Shown piece by piece: positions 20,212 through 31,799 of a stretch of DNA of 64,000 nucleotides (position 1 is the first letter of the stretch; every line of letters begins with the position of its first letter). The stretch comes from Bryopsis sp. KO-2023. Its lineage: Eukaryota > Chlorophyta > Ulvophyceae > Bryopsidales > Bryopsidaceae. The translations under genes and the position numbers were made by a program. The stretch covers positions 501,001 through 565,000 of the forward strand of contig BSYQ01000006.1 in NCBI GenBank assembly GCA_030272585.1, given 5' to 3'. The notes beneath the pieces are model-generated. The model saw only the letters and a list, made by a program, of their open reading frames with translations. It did not search any database and had not been told where the DNA came from.

Positions 20212-22574
20212 ATGTCACCGTACTCAGCCGCCACTGTGATCATTCTACTCGCGATACAAGGGTCTTGGGCAGGTCGGTCATGTACCGAATTTGGAAAAGC
20301 TTCTCGCTCGATTCCAGATATATTCTGTGTGTTTGAATATTGGAAACAGGTTTGGGCAATTGAGAGTGCTTCGTTGCGTTCCCTCACCTGTGAGTGTTCT
20401 CCTGCGTTTGCAGACCGGCTGTTACAGCAAAGTCTCTATGGGTCGTTTCCTGCACCGCTGTTCCCCACTTGCAAGTTCAAGAGCAAGGCTGGAGGTGGCC
20501 GCTGGAGGGGCTGCTCGGTGAAAGTACCAGCGAAAGCGACGGCATGTTCTGTGGTGTTTCGAGGGGGCATCCCTCGCGCCAGCTGCGCGACCACTCCTGG
20601 CATAGGCACTTTCGGGTCTTTCGTTGACGTTCAGATCCCTGATCTCTCCGGCGTTGTTTCTTGCACCATCACTCCTGGCGGCATCAACAAGGTTAGTGGA
20701 TGCTATGCTGGGTCGATCGACGAACACAGGGTTTTTTGCTGCGGGTCAGACTCAGAGGTCTTATCACGTGGACCCGCCAGCTCGATGACAGCATTTCTGC
20801 GATTTATTGAAGATGACTCATCGATGAAGTTTCAGATGTGTCTGGTGGCCACACATGATCTTGCCGGAGTGGCATTTCTATGCCTGACCCAATCATGATA
20901 TGCAATCCACCCTTTCAATCGTTTTCTGTAAGATATCATGGCATTCCGCTAACGATATTATGATATGGTGTGTTATATCGATTCAGGCACCAAAGATCGA
21001 CTGTTCCACCAACAAACCTCCTTCCGTCCCAGGGTCCCCTCCTGGTGGTCCCATTGTGATTGGCCGAACCTTCATCCCCCCACCAGGATCAGGCTCCTGT
21101 GTAGCAACCAATCTGCAAGCTGGTCAGACTCCATCGATCACTTGCACCCCTGCTACCAACGGACAAACCCCCTTCCGCCCCGGTGCAAGCATCACCATTC
21201 CCACTGGGGAGTTCGGCAGGTGGGGGTTGAGATTGATTAAAAACCAATAATTGAGTGTTGGTATGCCCCTTGTGTTTCATTATTGCAATGTGGAGTTAGA
21301 CATTTATTGGCATCAACGAAACACTCTCTGGAATGAGTGGAGGAACGATGGATTGTGTGGTTTGACAGATGTACCTTTGGGGCGGATGACAATGGAGAGC
21401 CAGTGATTGGGTGTGTTGGCATTCCGCCATCCATCCCTGGACCTGGACCTGGACCATCTCCATCGGAGCCTGTGATCAACGGCAACACTATCACCCCTCC
21501 ACCTGGCAGCAAATCGTGCGAGGCCTCCAGGAGTGCAGCTGGTGCCGATTTCATCGTGTCCTGTGAACAGGCTGGCCCTGGGGAAACATCCTTCGCCCCA
21601 GGCGTCACTTTTGATTTCTCGGATGGGTCTGGAAGGTGCACGTACGATGCCGGCCCTGATGGACAGCCATTGATTGCATGCGTTGGCATCCCTCTAACGG
21701 CTCCCAATCCAGTCCCCCCTCCCTTGTTCATCGATCCTGGTGGTGTCCCTGTTCCCGACCCTGTCAGTCCTCCAAAAGGCAAAAAGCCAAAGGGGAAGAA
21801 TCCGATCGTTGTTGGCAACTTGCTGATTCCACCACCAGGGAGCGCCTCTTGCACGATTTCTCGAGGAGGGGCCGGTGGTACTCCAACGGCTACTTGCAGC
21901 CCGCCTACCGAAGCTGGGGGAGCCACTTTCAAGCTTGGGTTCACTTTTGAGTTCCCAGCGTCTGCTGGCAGGTATGTTCCGAGAATCAGCGGCACGTGGA
22001 AATATTGATGGATTGATGTTCCAAGACTGTAGATGAAGGATGTCTGACCTGGTTTAGTGATCTGTGAAAGGGTGGCACCAGTTGTTTGGACAGTGAACAG
22101 GTTTCATGGTGTTTCTTCGTACTGTCGTTCTTTGAAATAAGAAAATTCCTTGTTGCTATCCGCTTGCTATTTCTCTTACTGATATTTGACTGGAAATGCT
22201 AAATTGAGTTGGTTCTTGGCTGGAAGTTGCCATTGACACAACCTCCAAAAGAAAGCTTTTTTTTTGAGGTATTTTTTGGTTCCTTGATGTTTGATTCATC
22301 GTCTTCAGATTTGCATTTTCAAACCTGTCAAAGAGTAAATGATTGGGTTTTTCCCATGTTGGTTGAACTTTCCCCATGATTTTTCTTTTGATGCAAATGT
22401 TTTGCATGTTTTCTTTTGCGGTGTTCAATGTGGAATTCACATGGGTTCCTGCTCGTTGTATTTTTGGTTTTCCATCAATGTGGTGTGTGTTTTTTTTCCA
22501 GGTGCAATGTGGAAGCGACTTCTGGTGGGGACCCGGTGATTGGATGCGTGGGAATCCCTCTTCAGCAGCCATAA
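20212..22574 (+). CDS. Secreted protein with three copies of an unrecognised four-Cys repeat
   Basis: Five exons join in phase: 20212-20272, 20414-20691, 20987-21219, 21369-21971, 22502-22574; 415 residues. A signal peptide (AATVIILLAIQGSWA) starts the protein. A divergent Cys-rich N-terminal unit follows, then three repeats of about 80 residues joined by Pro/Gly linkers. Each repeat opens with an [IT]-PPPGS-x-SC block and closes GRC ... CVGIP. Cysteine spacing is C-x14-C-x24/25-C-x13-C in all three. Between repeats 2 and 3 is a basic linker (KGKKPKGKNP). Introns 3 and 4 fall at the same spot, inside the Arg codon of GRC; repeat 2 has lost that intron. This points to exon-based duplication. 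The even Cys number suggests two disulfides per repeat and an extracellular or wall location. I do not recognise the domain. Intron 1 (141 nt) is frame-neutral, so its removal is less certain than the others. Confidence 0.78.
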
Positions 22575-24407
22575 GTGCCCACCAATGATGATCATTACAG
22601 CGCTCCCTCTGTCAGGTATGACCTTCATTGCGAGGGTCAGACATGGGTTGATTTTATTTCATTTTATTTCATTTCCAGTGTGTCCCCTTGTTAGTTTTTC
22701 TGTGAGAAACTTAGGAGTTTGCTTTTTCTGCTGCTCGCATCCCATTGCTGTGCCCTGAATGAAATGGACAAACCCTGCAAACTGCACAATATCCAAAAAT
22801 TAAAATACCAAGTGATTCCATGCAAGATCGATTCGACCTGATTGTGACGATAGACCCCTTTTGAACCTTGTGAAACATGATTTTGTTTGTTTATTTTGCA
22901 GTTGAGGGGTGAATCGTTTTCTATTTTTGGCGGTGATGTTTCTTTTTGCTTCAATAAACAAGAGAGAATCTTGATTTTGACCTTTCCACTGAGGTCAATG
23001 TGATCCAGCGAGCTTTTGAATACTTTTTGGACAGTGAATAAAGCGATAGTTTTCGAATAAAATAGCAGTATGGTCTCAAAAAAGAAAAAACTATTTTGAA
23101 CTTTTCTTGAGGGGATATGTGTTGACATCCACTTGGATGAAACAGGCTGGCGTCAGCATTTCAAGAATAAGTTACTTTTTTGGTGAAGGACGAAATGGCA
23201 GTTATTCGACATTGTGATTCCAGGAAATTGTTGTGATATTGAATTGTGTAAAATGGTTACATCTTGATTGAACGGACGACCCAGGCCCCTATCATCAACT
23301 GTTTAGTTTGTGTGGAAATTCAGTTTCTTCCTAATGTGCTCCATCCATCACCTTCACTTGCGTTTTGTGTGTGTACGTTTGCTTCAACCATGAAGATTGG
23401 CCATTCAAGTCCATTTTTGCCAAGCGGGTCCACCACCCTTTATTACCTACCTACCTTTTTGTTATTATTTTGCACCAACAAGTAATTATTACTAACAGTT
23501 TGCTGCTTTAACTTTTCCCAATCGTAGGGCAATGTACTACCTTTCAAACTCCTGCTCCTTTTTTTTTCCTTTTTTGATTATTTTCGCTGATCCCAGAAAA
23601 ATGCTCACTTGAAATAATCCACTGTTGGACCCAAAAGAATACAGGTACATGAAGTTTTTTTTGTTCTTTTTTGTCTGGTGTGAGCAGAGTGGCTCGTTAG
23701 GCAACATGTAATCACTGATTGAGTGATTGACAGTTTCAGGAAGTCGGACATAACATAACATCAACAATCCATCCAGAAAGATACCAGCACCAGTCTCAGA
23801 AAAATGATTCAATAGGCTGGTCTGAGTAAACGTGCCCAAAGAGAAGTGAGATCTTGGAGACATGAGGGTGATTGTAGGTGTACGAGGTATCACTCAAAAG
23901 ATGGGGCCCACAAGATCTGTATTTTGTTATCTCAGTACTTAATCAGTTGAACGGTGCACAAGAAGGAGAAGCAGGAAATGGACGATGGACCTCTCCTGTG
24001 GACGAGGTCGGGAACGGCAATCGAAGAGGTGCCACTTCCTTTGAAAGGAAGTGGACATGACATTGGAGGTCGTCTTGTTGTTTTAAGAATTAAGCCTTCC
24101 ATCCATCAAAAGCATGGCATGACATTTCTGTCCACATGCCAGTCGGTATCCATCCTCCAAAGATTCTAGTTCCAGTCCAATCTTTGACACTGCTGCCGCC
24201 TTCGGAAACATAGCCGACTTGCCCTGCTTGTGTGCCCGACGGTTCATCTGAACTGACAGAAACCAACCGCAGCCTGAGAGGGGGAAGTCGTACACAAATC
24301 GAAACAAACACACAATTATGCTTACATGCGAAAATGCAAAAATCGAAGCAGTGACTGCCCGTGCATTCTGCGGTCCCCCAGCATTCCCCAATCGAAAATC
24401 ATAGCCG
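22575..24407. other. Intergenic; no supported gene
   Basis: AT-rich with homopolymer runs. A short palindrome (CACTTCCTTT...AAAGGAAGTG, 24032-24052) is the only structure noted. Confidence 0.5.
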
Positions 24408-25630
24408 ATGAACTGCGCACCGCTACCCAGTAAGGTTCTCTTCCCTGGTCGTCATGGCCAGGCACAACCACGACTAGTCGCTTCAACGTCACGGTGCAAG
24501 CCTGTCGCAAGGCTCTCGCGGAATCGAGCGGTCGCTGCGGACGATGTGGCGACGCAAGCAGAAAGTGTGGGAATGACTTTCGTGCCTTTGCACGGAGACT
24601 TCGGAGCCGACGTACAGGGTGTGGACTTGAAGGGGGGAATATCGGAAGCCCAGGGGGCCGTCGTTAAAGACGCTCTCGATCGCTTTCGTCTTCTCCGTTT
24701 TCGGGGTCACGATATCACCCCTGACGAAGAAACTCAGGTGCCCAGTATTACAAAAAAACACGCAGGCTGTTTTTTGTCCCCGTCATCGAGCCAGTTTGTC
24801 GTAACGCTTGTTCTTATTGTGCCCTCCAGTTGCTGTGCTGTTTACCGCACGACGAAGAGGCTCTGAGGAAGGGAGAACTGGAAAGTGTGTTTAAACCCAC
24901 GCTCCCTGGGCATTCACACATATTCGTCCAATACAAGGATGTCATCGATGACGACTATCACGGACTGACGCTCCGGCCGAAGCCTCCGACGCCCATCATG
25001 AAGTCCAGGCCCAGATGGCACTGCGACTGCAGTGGCAGAGTATCCCCTAGATACACCTACATGCACATGAGGGTCGTGCCGGAGCGTGGCGGAAACACTC
25101 TGTTCACCAGCGGGGTGAAGGCGTACGAACGCCTTACGGATGATCAGAAATCTATTGCCAACAAGCTAAGAGCCCGATACTACACCCCGAGACTTGTGCC
25201 CAAGATCTTTGGTATGCCCGGCGCCGAGGAGCTTCCTGCAAAGAACGGGTTTGGGTACCAGGATGCTGCACTGGTGGAGAAAATACTGGGGAAGGGCTTG
25301 GAGGAGGGTGATGTGATCGATTGCGAAGGAATTCCATTCGTGGTCGAGGAAGAAGGGAGCGGAGCCAGGTCAATGTTCATCCACCCTAATATGTTTCATC
25401 GTTTCGAAGGGATGAGTGCAGAGGAAAGCCAGGCCATCTTGGACAAATATCTAGCCCCTGCGGTTCCACCTGAACGAGTGTGGAGTGCGGAGTGGGAAGC
25501 GGGCGATATTATCATCTGGAAGAACTGGCAAATGCTTCATGTTGCTCCACCCTGGGGTGACTATGAGGGCCTACCAAGGTTGTTTCATCAAGCGTTGTGG
25601 GATGCAGTACCCACTGAGTTTGTTGAATGA
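24408..25630 (+). CDS. TauD/TfdA-type Fe(II)/2-oxoglutarate dioxygenase, probably organelle-targeted
   Basis: Two exons, 24408-24737 and 24830-25630, join in phase 0 (92-nt intron) to give 376 residues. The first 50 residues are basic and Ser/Arg-rich, like a plastid or mitochondrial leader. The catalytic part starts VGMTFVPLHGDFGADVQGVD, typical of TauD (G-A-x-V-x-G-V-D). Iron ligands: HxD in WHCDCSG (about residue 174) and the distal His in WQMLHVAPPWGDY (about 347), followed by the Arg of LPRLFHQALW, expected to bind 2-oxoglutarate. HIFVQYKDV and VVPERGGNTLF also fit the fold. The family hydroxylates small acids (taurine, herbicides, gamma-butyrobetaine and others); the substrate cannot be read from sequence. 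All catalytic residues are present, so it is probably active. Confidence 0.88.
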
Positions 25631-26059
25631 GGAGGCAAAATGACTGGGTTGCACACATGATAACGCTGGAGTTATTTCATTTCATACAAAAATATATATA
25701 TGTACATATGTATATGGTAATATGGGTGCTGATTCAGCAGTTGATTTTTTAATTTCGTTGCACTTGCATCTTTCAAACCTGTGGGAGCATTTTAGGCTGA
25801 TTTGAACGTTTTCAAAACTACACGGTTGAACCACCCAATCAATCAATCGGTCAAAAAACAAAACGAGATAAATTTTCATGCCCTTGGACAGTGCTGCACA
25901 GTAAAGAATACCTAGAATATAACTGTCACTTGAAAGGGAATGCCAAATTCAGAATCATTTGCAAGGAAACGAACGATCTCTGCATGGGGACTGACGCCAC
26001 AAAACTGCCAACCTCTTCTTCATTGCTTGCGGAGGCAAATCGAACTCGCTTCCCTGACA

Positions 26060-26965
26060 ATGAGTTTTTTCTGGGATTCTGGGGTTTTCCTGGCGAGCAT
26101 GATGGCCGTTTTGTTCAGCGTCGACTCCTTAGTGACAGCTAAGGTTTCGCAAACGGTTCCGATATTCCAGTACGCCGTCGTGTCCGGAGCTTTGAAGTGG
26201 GCGCTTTCACTTTTCGTAAACCGATTGTGCAAAGTCACCCCTCTCTTCGGCAGGCGAAAAGATCTGCGAGTTCTTATACCCACTGGTTTCGTCTATGGCG
26301 GGTTCCTTGTTATGTTGTACGGATCGCTCGCGTTCATTCCCTTGGTCGATGCCGTAGGCTTGTTTTATTTGAACCCCGCCTTGTGTGCAATCTTCGGGCG
26401 GTTGGCTTTCAAAGACCCTCTGGGGCCTTCTTCAATAGTCGGACTGGCGCTGGTTCTTTTCGGCGTCGGCCTGATCAATCAGTCGTCATTTCTAGATGCT
26501 GGCAAAGACGTCACGTGGGATCTAGCTCGGATAGTAGGCACTGTATTGGGATTCGGTGCCGCTCTTTTCGCGGCCCTTGCTTTTTCCGCCACTCGAGGTC
26601 TCGGTGATAGAGTGTCCCCAGGGGTGATCAGCACTTGGGCGTTCCAGTTTCAAACAGGGCTCGCCCTCCCACCGATGTTGGCCAACTACCCGGCTCCTCT
26701 CGTAGTAATTTCCGACGCCGTCACCATCTGTTTGATACTCCTTTCAGCCGTGTTAGCTTGCGCTGGAGAGATTTTCGCGTGTCGAGCGTGCCAAAGAATT
26801 CCTGTCGGATTGGCGACCTCCATCGAAGCCACTCAGTTGGTGTGGGGGCTGTTGTGGAGTGTTCTATTTTTGGAACATAAAGCCACGTGGCATCAAGGCT
26901 TAGGAATTGTGTTGACCATCGGTGGGGTGTTTTGCATAGGACTGGATGGATCCATTAAAAGGTGA
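26060..26965 (+). CDS. DMT-superfamily (EamA-type) membrane transporter
   Basis: Intronless frame; I prefer ATG 26060, giving 301 residues (an in-frame ATG lies at 25940 but the added 40 residues are polar and unlike the family). About ten hydrophobic helices fall in two halves, as in EamA proteins: FLASMMAVLFSVDSL, VLIPTGFVYGGFLVMLYGSL, LVDAVGLFYLNPALCAIFGR (the conserved helix 4 region), SSIVGLALVLFGVGLINQSS, then IVGTVLGFGAALFAALAFSA, AVTICLILLSAVLACAGEIF, SIEATQLVWGLLWSVLFLEH and GLGIVLTIGGVFCIGLD. Members export amino acids or sugar phosphates or carry nucleotide sugars; the substrate is not evident. Convergent or divergent partners do not help. Confidence 0.85.
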   Translation: MSFFWDSGVFLASMMAVLFSVDSLVTAKVSQTVPIFQYAVVSGALKWALSLFVNRLCKVTPLFGRRKDLRVLIPTGFVYGGFLVMLYGSLAFIPLVDAVGLFYLNPALCAIFGRLAFKDPLGPSSIVGLALVLFGVGLINQSSFLDAGKDVTWDLARIVGTVLGFGAALFAALAFSATRGLGDRVSPGVISTWAFQFQTGLALPPMLANYPAPLVVISDAVTICLILLSAVLACAGEIFACRACQRIPVGLATSIEATQLVWGLLWSVLFLEHKATWHQGLGIVLTIGGVFCIGLDGSIKR

Positions 26966-28032
26966 AGAAAAAAATCCTGCAAACATAAGAACCTTCCATT
27001 CGCTCTGGTTTGGAAGATGGACCACTGACTTGTACACCCACAAGGTTTCTCTGTTGTTTTTTTTTTAACCTATTTGGTGATGGTAATTTCTTCCCTGGTG
27101 AATGTTGGTTCATTGAGCAGCTATGGTTTTTTCTTTGTGTGTTTTGAAAAGACATTTGAAAAGAGTTTTCCGGAGGAGGAGCATCGAGGGAAGTGATGAG
27201 CTCTTTGTGCCAGAAACAGTGGAAGGAGGGAGCTGCATAAAACACTCCCTAACCACTGCCAACACTTGAGAATAGTGTGAGCTTAGGAAAGAAAGGGGTT
27301 CAAAAATATATAGAATTGGGGTTGGGTCAAATACTGGGGAGAAATAGAGCCTTGAAGTGTGAAAGCAATTTAGGTGTATTTGATTACGTTTGCATATAAT
27401 ACTGGGATTTTTGCACTGGAAAGTATGGAATTCTACAGTGAGGATTCAACAACAGAGGCAGTGATTTTCACAGGTGGATGAAGATGGTCAGCAGCATTTT
27501 GCTCTGGTCGAGAGTTGCATATATTTCATCTATTCTTGGCTTTCTTGATGTTAACTATTTCTTATATCCTTAATTTCTTTTTTTTCAAAAGTATACCTAT
27601 TTGTGCATGATTTTTCCAGAGGGAGCCCTTGAGTGCTGAACACAGCAAAACTCTGGAAAAGAACAAAGAATGTTGCAGTGGGAGTTGTGGGGGATTATTG
27701 AAAGAATGTCAAAAAGCCTTGGAGGCTGTGTAATTCGAAATCAAAGAACTTGTCTCTTCACAATGTGTCATCAGGAATAATGAAATTTGGCAGCCAAACC
27801 GTAAATAGTTAATACTTTTTGTCAAGGTTAAATCATGTAGAAGAATAAAACAGTTTTCTACAAACTGGATCTCATTGAACTTTTTTTTTTCTTTCAACAA
27901 CATCCGGCAGGACTGAGTCCCTCCAACAGCAACAGCTGTCAGACCTACATAAATTGATCATCCCAAAATCTGTACTGATCCAATTTTCCAGTGAAGCCAG
28001 CCAACTCCAAGAGCATTCCACCAACAAGACAG
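26966..28032. other. Intergenic; no supported gene
   Basis: AT-rich spacer between two convergent genes; contains the probable polyadenylation regions of both. No repeats of note. Confidence 0.5.
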
Positions 28033-30196
28033 TCAGTCACTCTGTCTCAGGAACTCCCCGACAGTGGTTGTCGAAGCATCAGGTCCTGCCAAAATTTGCA
28101 TGCATTTCATTTCTGTTTGCATGATTTTCCTTGCAGATGTGTCACTGATGGCCGGCCAAGTGTGTGCAAAAGCCATTCCCAATTGGCCTCTGAAAGTGCT
28201 GATATGCCTCATGAAAGCTGCGTTTTCCCCCGGGTCGGCTCCATAAGAAGCCCCACCGAAGAGAACATCCGTGACCTCGAGATTGCCATATTGAGGCTTG
28301 ATTGGACTGACACCCAGAGTAGTCCCCATCACCTGCACAAAGTCAATGGGGTGCTGTCACGTAACAATATGTGCAGAGAAAAACAATAAATGCAAGTAGA
28401 ACTTTTGCTGAAAGCCAATTTCTGACCGAGATTTTTGTGGATGCTGGCATATCCTTTGGTTGGACCATTTCGATCTGAGCTCACGTTTACTAGTTCAACC
28501 CATCTTCCATTCAATAGAATCAAGTGCTCTGGAGATCGAAAATTCAACAGGGTAACCAGGAGTTCAAGTGAAAAAACTTGTTGAAAGCTTGATCAAAATT
28601 TACTGTGAATTCAGACACGGAGGGAGTTTTTTTGTGTGTTTTTTTTCGAGACTTACGGTGTATTTCGGCATCCAGAACTCTTCTTGTAGCCACTTCCAGA
28701 ATCCAAAGCCAAAACCTTGCTCCAGGCATTTGCGAACTTCTTTGGTTGCGGTTGCAGCAACATCTGCCAGCTTTTGATCAGAGGAAATGGTTTGCCACCA
28801 CCACAGCCCGGCACTTCCACAAACGTTGTCCTCAGCTTCCAAAGGGGGGTTCACCTTGGAAATGAAATCTCACAAATTCAACCAAAATAACTGTTTGCAC
28901 TGATGTACAATTACAGGCGGGTTTTTTGTTTCACGTTTTTTTTTTCCCTATGGTCAAACACAAAGCCCAACGAAAATTATGGGAGGGAAAGATGAAATTG
29001 AGTTGAAAAACCAGAAATGTACCTCTCAAGTGATAAAGATCCAAGTTCTTATTAGGCACAGCAGCAGACAGTGCATGACTAATCTGGCATGGCTAAGAAG
29101 AATCAGCAAAAAATGAAAGCAGTCAAATATAGTGATATTCAATTTTCGAGCGAGTGCCTGGACCAAGCTGTACACACCCTCTGACGCATATTGGCTGGAG
29201 CAACGCATGCCATTTTCTGAGGCAGCGGATGACTTTCTTGAACAGTTTTTGCTGCACTCATCATCATGGCAGCACAGATCGCCCCTTGGATCGTATATCC
29301 AAGCGACCGAGACCTGTTAAAAATCAAAATCGCATTCTTGCCTCTCAAAAGCTTCTTCCCAGCCAAAACATAAAACAAAAAAAAAACACAGAATTGATGG
29401 AACACCCATCGAGCGAATCTTATCTGCGCACGTCTGTATCAGCTTCGCGGTTGTTTCGGAGGAAAGCTTTTCGTGAATATGTCTAATTCCAGGGGTCTCA
29501 CCCTCCACCACCTCGGCTTTTTCGACAGCAGGGCCATCGAGAATATCCTCTGGAACTTGTGGCTTGTTTAATCCTTCTGGCAAAACTGCCCTCCCCAGAA
29601 TATCACAGAATTCTCTGGATTTCGGCTCCACCACCTCATTACCACTCGCCAGCTCCCCCAGATATCCACAGAAGGAGGCAAAGATGTGCAACATCCCTGT
29701 TAACATTGCAACAACTTTTGCCTGAGAATTTCATTTGCAATGTTCCGGGCTGACCAACCATGATCGAACAAATGCCAATTTCATTTCTGTGCATCAATAC
29801 AGGCTTCTTACCAGGTCCATCCATCCCTGAATGATTTGCCACCACCAGCAACAGGTGCTCAGCCCTTGTTCCATGTGGAGGGCAGTACTTGAAATACGTT
29901 TGAGATTTCGCATGATCCCTTGGTTGATTCAGCCATCCGGTCAGAAGCTTCCCCACCTCCAGCTCCGATTGTTGAGAAACCTCCAACTCCATTTCTCGAT
30001 CAAGCTTCTCGACAAATGTCTTTTTACTGTCGTCCGTTTCCTCGATAACCATGCGCAAAATGGGATGCTCTTTCTGAGTGCAATGGAACGCTTTGCGAAG
30101 CAGTTCCTCCGTGACGGGCCCCACGAAAGATAACGCCAACCCCATGCCCATCGTCGAAAGGAACGACTCATAAACGTGAAGGTCACGGCTCGCCAT
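28033..30196 (-). CDS. HxxxD-type acyltransferase (condensation-domain / alcohol acetyltransferase-like)
   Basis: Six exons on the minus strand: 30196-29812, 29714-29390, 29313-29178, 28854-28657, 28526-28485 and 28332-28033. They sum to 1,386 nt, 461 residues, with all phases consistent. The catalytic HxxxD is in ANHSGMDGP (about residues 121-129). Other fold landmarks: ELLRKAFHCTQKEHPILRM near the N-terminus, YTIQGAICAAMMMSAA, VAPANMRQRVNPP, and VSPIKPQYGNLEVTDVLFG near the C-terminus, which fits the closing strands of the chloramphenicol-acetyltransferase fold. Family members join an acyl thioester to an alcohol or amine; no carrier protein lies next to it. Acceptors of exons 2, 3 and 5 are my weakest calls. 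It shares a roughly 430-bp upstream region with the divergent multicopper oxidase gene. Confidence 0.75.
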
Positions 30197-30623
30197 GGTG
30201 CAAATCTCCTTTCGATCAAGAACGCGCCACCCTCAACCGACTTCCCGCCAATAAAGCGCCCTCGACCTCAGCGTATTTGTCATCGATACGAGGAGGCGGC
30301 TGCCAACCACCTTCCTGCGTGTAACGCTCGCCCTATTTTTCCTGGGGTGCTCAGCTAGCCTGTTTCGTTTTCTCCTCCAGGAGCAACCAAGTGGCTGGGG
30401 ACTCCACGAGTCCTCGACAAGGCAGCAACCAACACATGTTACCCACTTTCGCGGGTGCGGGAAGGTGTCCGTCCCATCAGTCTCTGTTATGTAAAGCATC
30501 ACGCGCGGAACGCGCATGGTTTCCACGCGCCCTTCACACGATATCGCTACAAACCATCAGTGTTCGAGAGCAAGCATCCCAAGCTTCCGTTGGCCTCTCT
30601 CTCCGCGACCGCCATTGTCCAAT
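30197..30623. promoter_or_regulatory. Shared upstream region between divergent acyltransferase and multicopper oxidase genes
   Basis: 427 bp between the two start codons, head to head. It must hold both promoters. No clear TATA box or repeated motif was seen. Co-regulation is possible but not shown. Confidence 0.45.
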
Positions 30624-31799
30624 ATGCAGTCGAAATCTTTCCTTCCATTGTTGGCGCTGTGCCTGGTTTCATTGGCGGCGCCGTCAGTGTCGCAAACAAC
30701 CGGACGCGCGTGTGGGTTGTCTCGAGGATATGAGCCCAGAACCCGTGAGTATTGGGTGGCGGCGGTTGAAAAGGTGTGGGACTACGTTCCTTTGGGAATC
30801 AACAATTCTACCGGGGAGGCGTTCGACGAGTCCGCCAAGGTTTTCACTGAAAATGGGGAAGCGAGGATCGGGTCCAAGTATTTGAAGGCCCTGTTCGTCG
30901 AGTATACGAAGGATTTCGGCGAGCAAATCGACAGGGAAAGCAACGATTTGTACAAACACATGGGCTTCCTCGGGCCAGCGATACGTGGAGTGGTGGGGGA
31001 TAAGATCATCGTTCACTTCAAAAACGAAGGCACCATGGATTACTCTATCCATGCCCACGGAGTGAAATACGAGAAAGCGCACGAAGGGGCGCCGTACAAT
31101 GACGGCACCGGAAAGACGGACAAAATGGATGATGTGGTGGCGCCAGGGGGAACTTTCGATTACGAATGGGAGGTCAGAGAACGATCGGGGCCAGGGAAGA
31201 ACGGCTTGTCCTCCCAGTTGTGGGCGTATCATTCCCATGTCGACGTTCCGACCGATATCTACTCGGGATTGGTGGGTCCGCTGGTGGTCGTCAATCCTGC
31301 GTACATCACCACGGATGAAGAAGCGGAAAAGGCATTCCCTTGTGATCTGGACAGGGAATTCTTCATGTACTACTCCGTGAGCGACGAGAATAACAATCGA
31401 TTGTTTGATTCCAACGTCGGCAAGGTGGAGAACGCGGTCGATCTGGGTGCCAAAGAAATCGAGGAATTGGCGGGGGACGACGATTTCGTGGAGAGCAACC
31501 TCATGCACGGGATCAATGGGTACATGTACGCCAATCTGCCGGGATTAGTCATGAAGGCTGGGGATCGAGTGCGTTGGTACATTTTCTCGTTCGGAACTGA
31601 GGTGGATCTGCATGGAGCTCATTGGCATGGAAACACTTTGGATACTGCTTCTGGCCAAAGAGTAGATTCCTTCGAGATTTTCCCAGGATCGTTTGCTGCC
31701 CTGGATATGGTCCCAGATGCAAAAGGGACGTGGTTGGTGGTGTGTCATACTCATGATCACTTGTCTGCTGGAATGATGGCCTTCTACACAGTCACTTGA
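30624..31799 (+). CDS. Secreted two-domain multicopper oxidase (ceruloplasmin-like)
   Basis: 391 residues from ATG 30624, chosen because it opens a clean signal peptide (FLPLLALCLVSLAAPSVS); the frame is open further upstream but that extension is polar. Copper motifs: SIHAHGV (about 141-147), WAYHSHVD (about 200-207), LHGAHWHGN (about 329-337) and VCHTHDHLSAGM (about 373-384), which give the type 1, 2 and 3 copper ligands. The spacing and the DDVVAPGGTFDYEWEV and YSGLVGPLVVV stretches resemble the cupredoxin domains of ceruloplasmin/hephaestin-type ferroxidases rather than laccases. With only two cupredoxin domains it would need to trimerise like two-domain oxidases, or resembles one ceruloplasmin unit. 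Ferroxidase activity for iron uptake is likely by analogy only. No intron. Confidence 0.9.
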   Translation: MQSKSFLPLLALCLVSLAAPSVSQTTGRACGLSRGYEPRTREYWVAAVEKVWDYVPLGINNSTGEAFDESAKVFTENGEARIGSKYLKALFVEYTKDFGEQIDRESNDLYKHMGFLGPAIRGVVGDKIIVHFKNEGTMDYSIHAHGVKYEKAHEGAPYNDGTGKTDKMDDVVAPGGTFDYEWEVRERSGPGKNGLSSQLWAYHSHVDVPTDIYSGLVGPLVVVNPAYITTDEEAEKAFPCDLDREFFMYYSVSDENNNRLFDSNVGKVENAVDLGAKEIEELAGDDDFVESNLMHGINGYMYANLPGLVMKAGDRVRWYIFSFGTEVDLHGAHWHGNTLDTASGQRVDSFEIFPGSFAALDMVPDAKGTWLVVCHTHDHLSAGMMAFYTVT

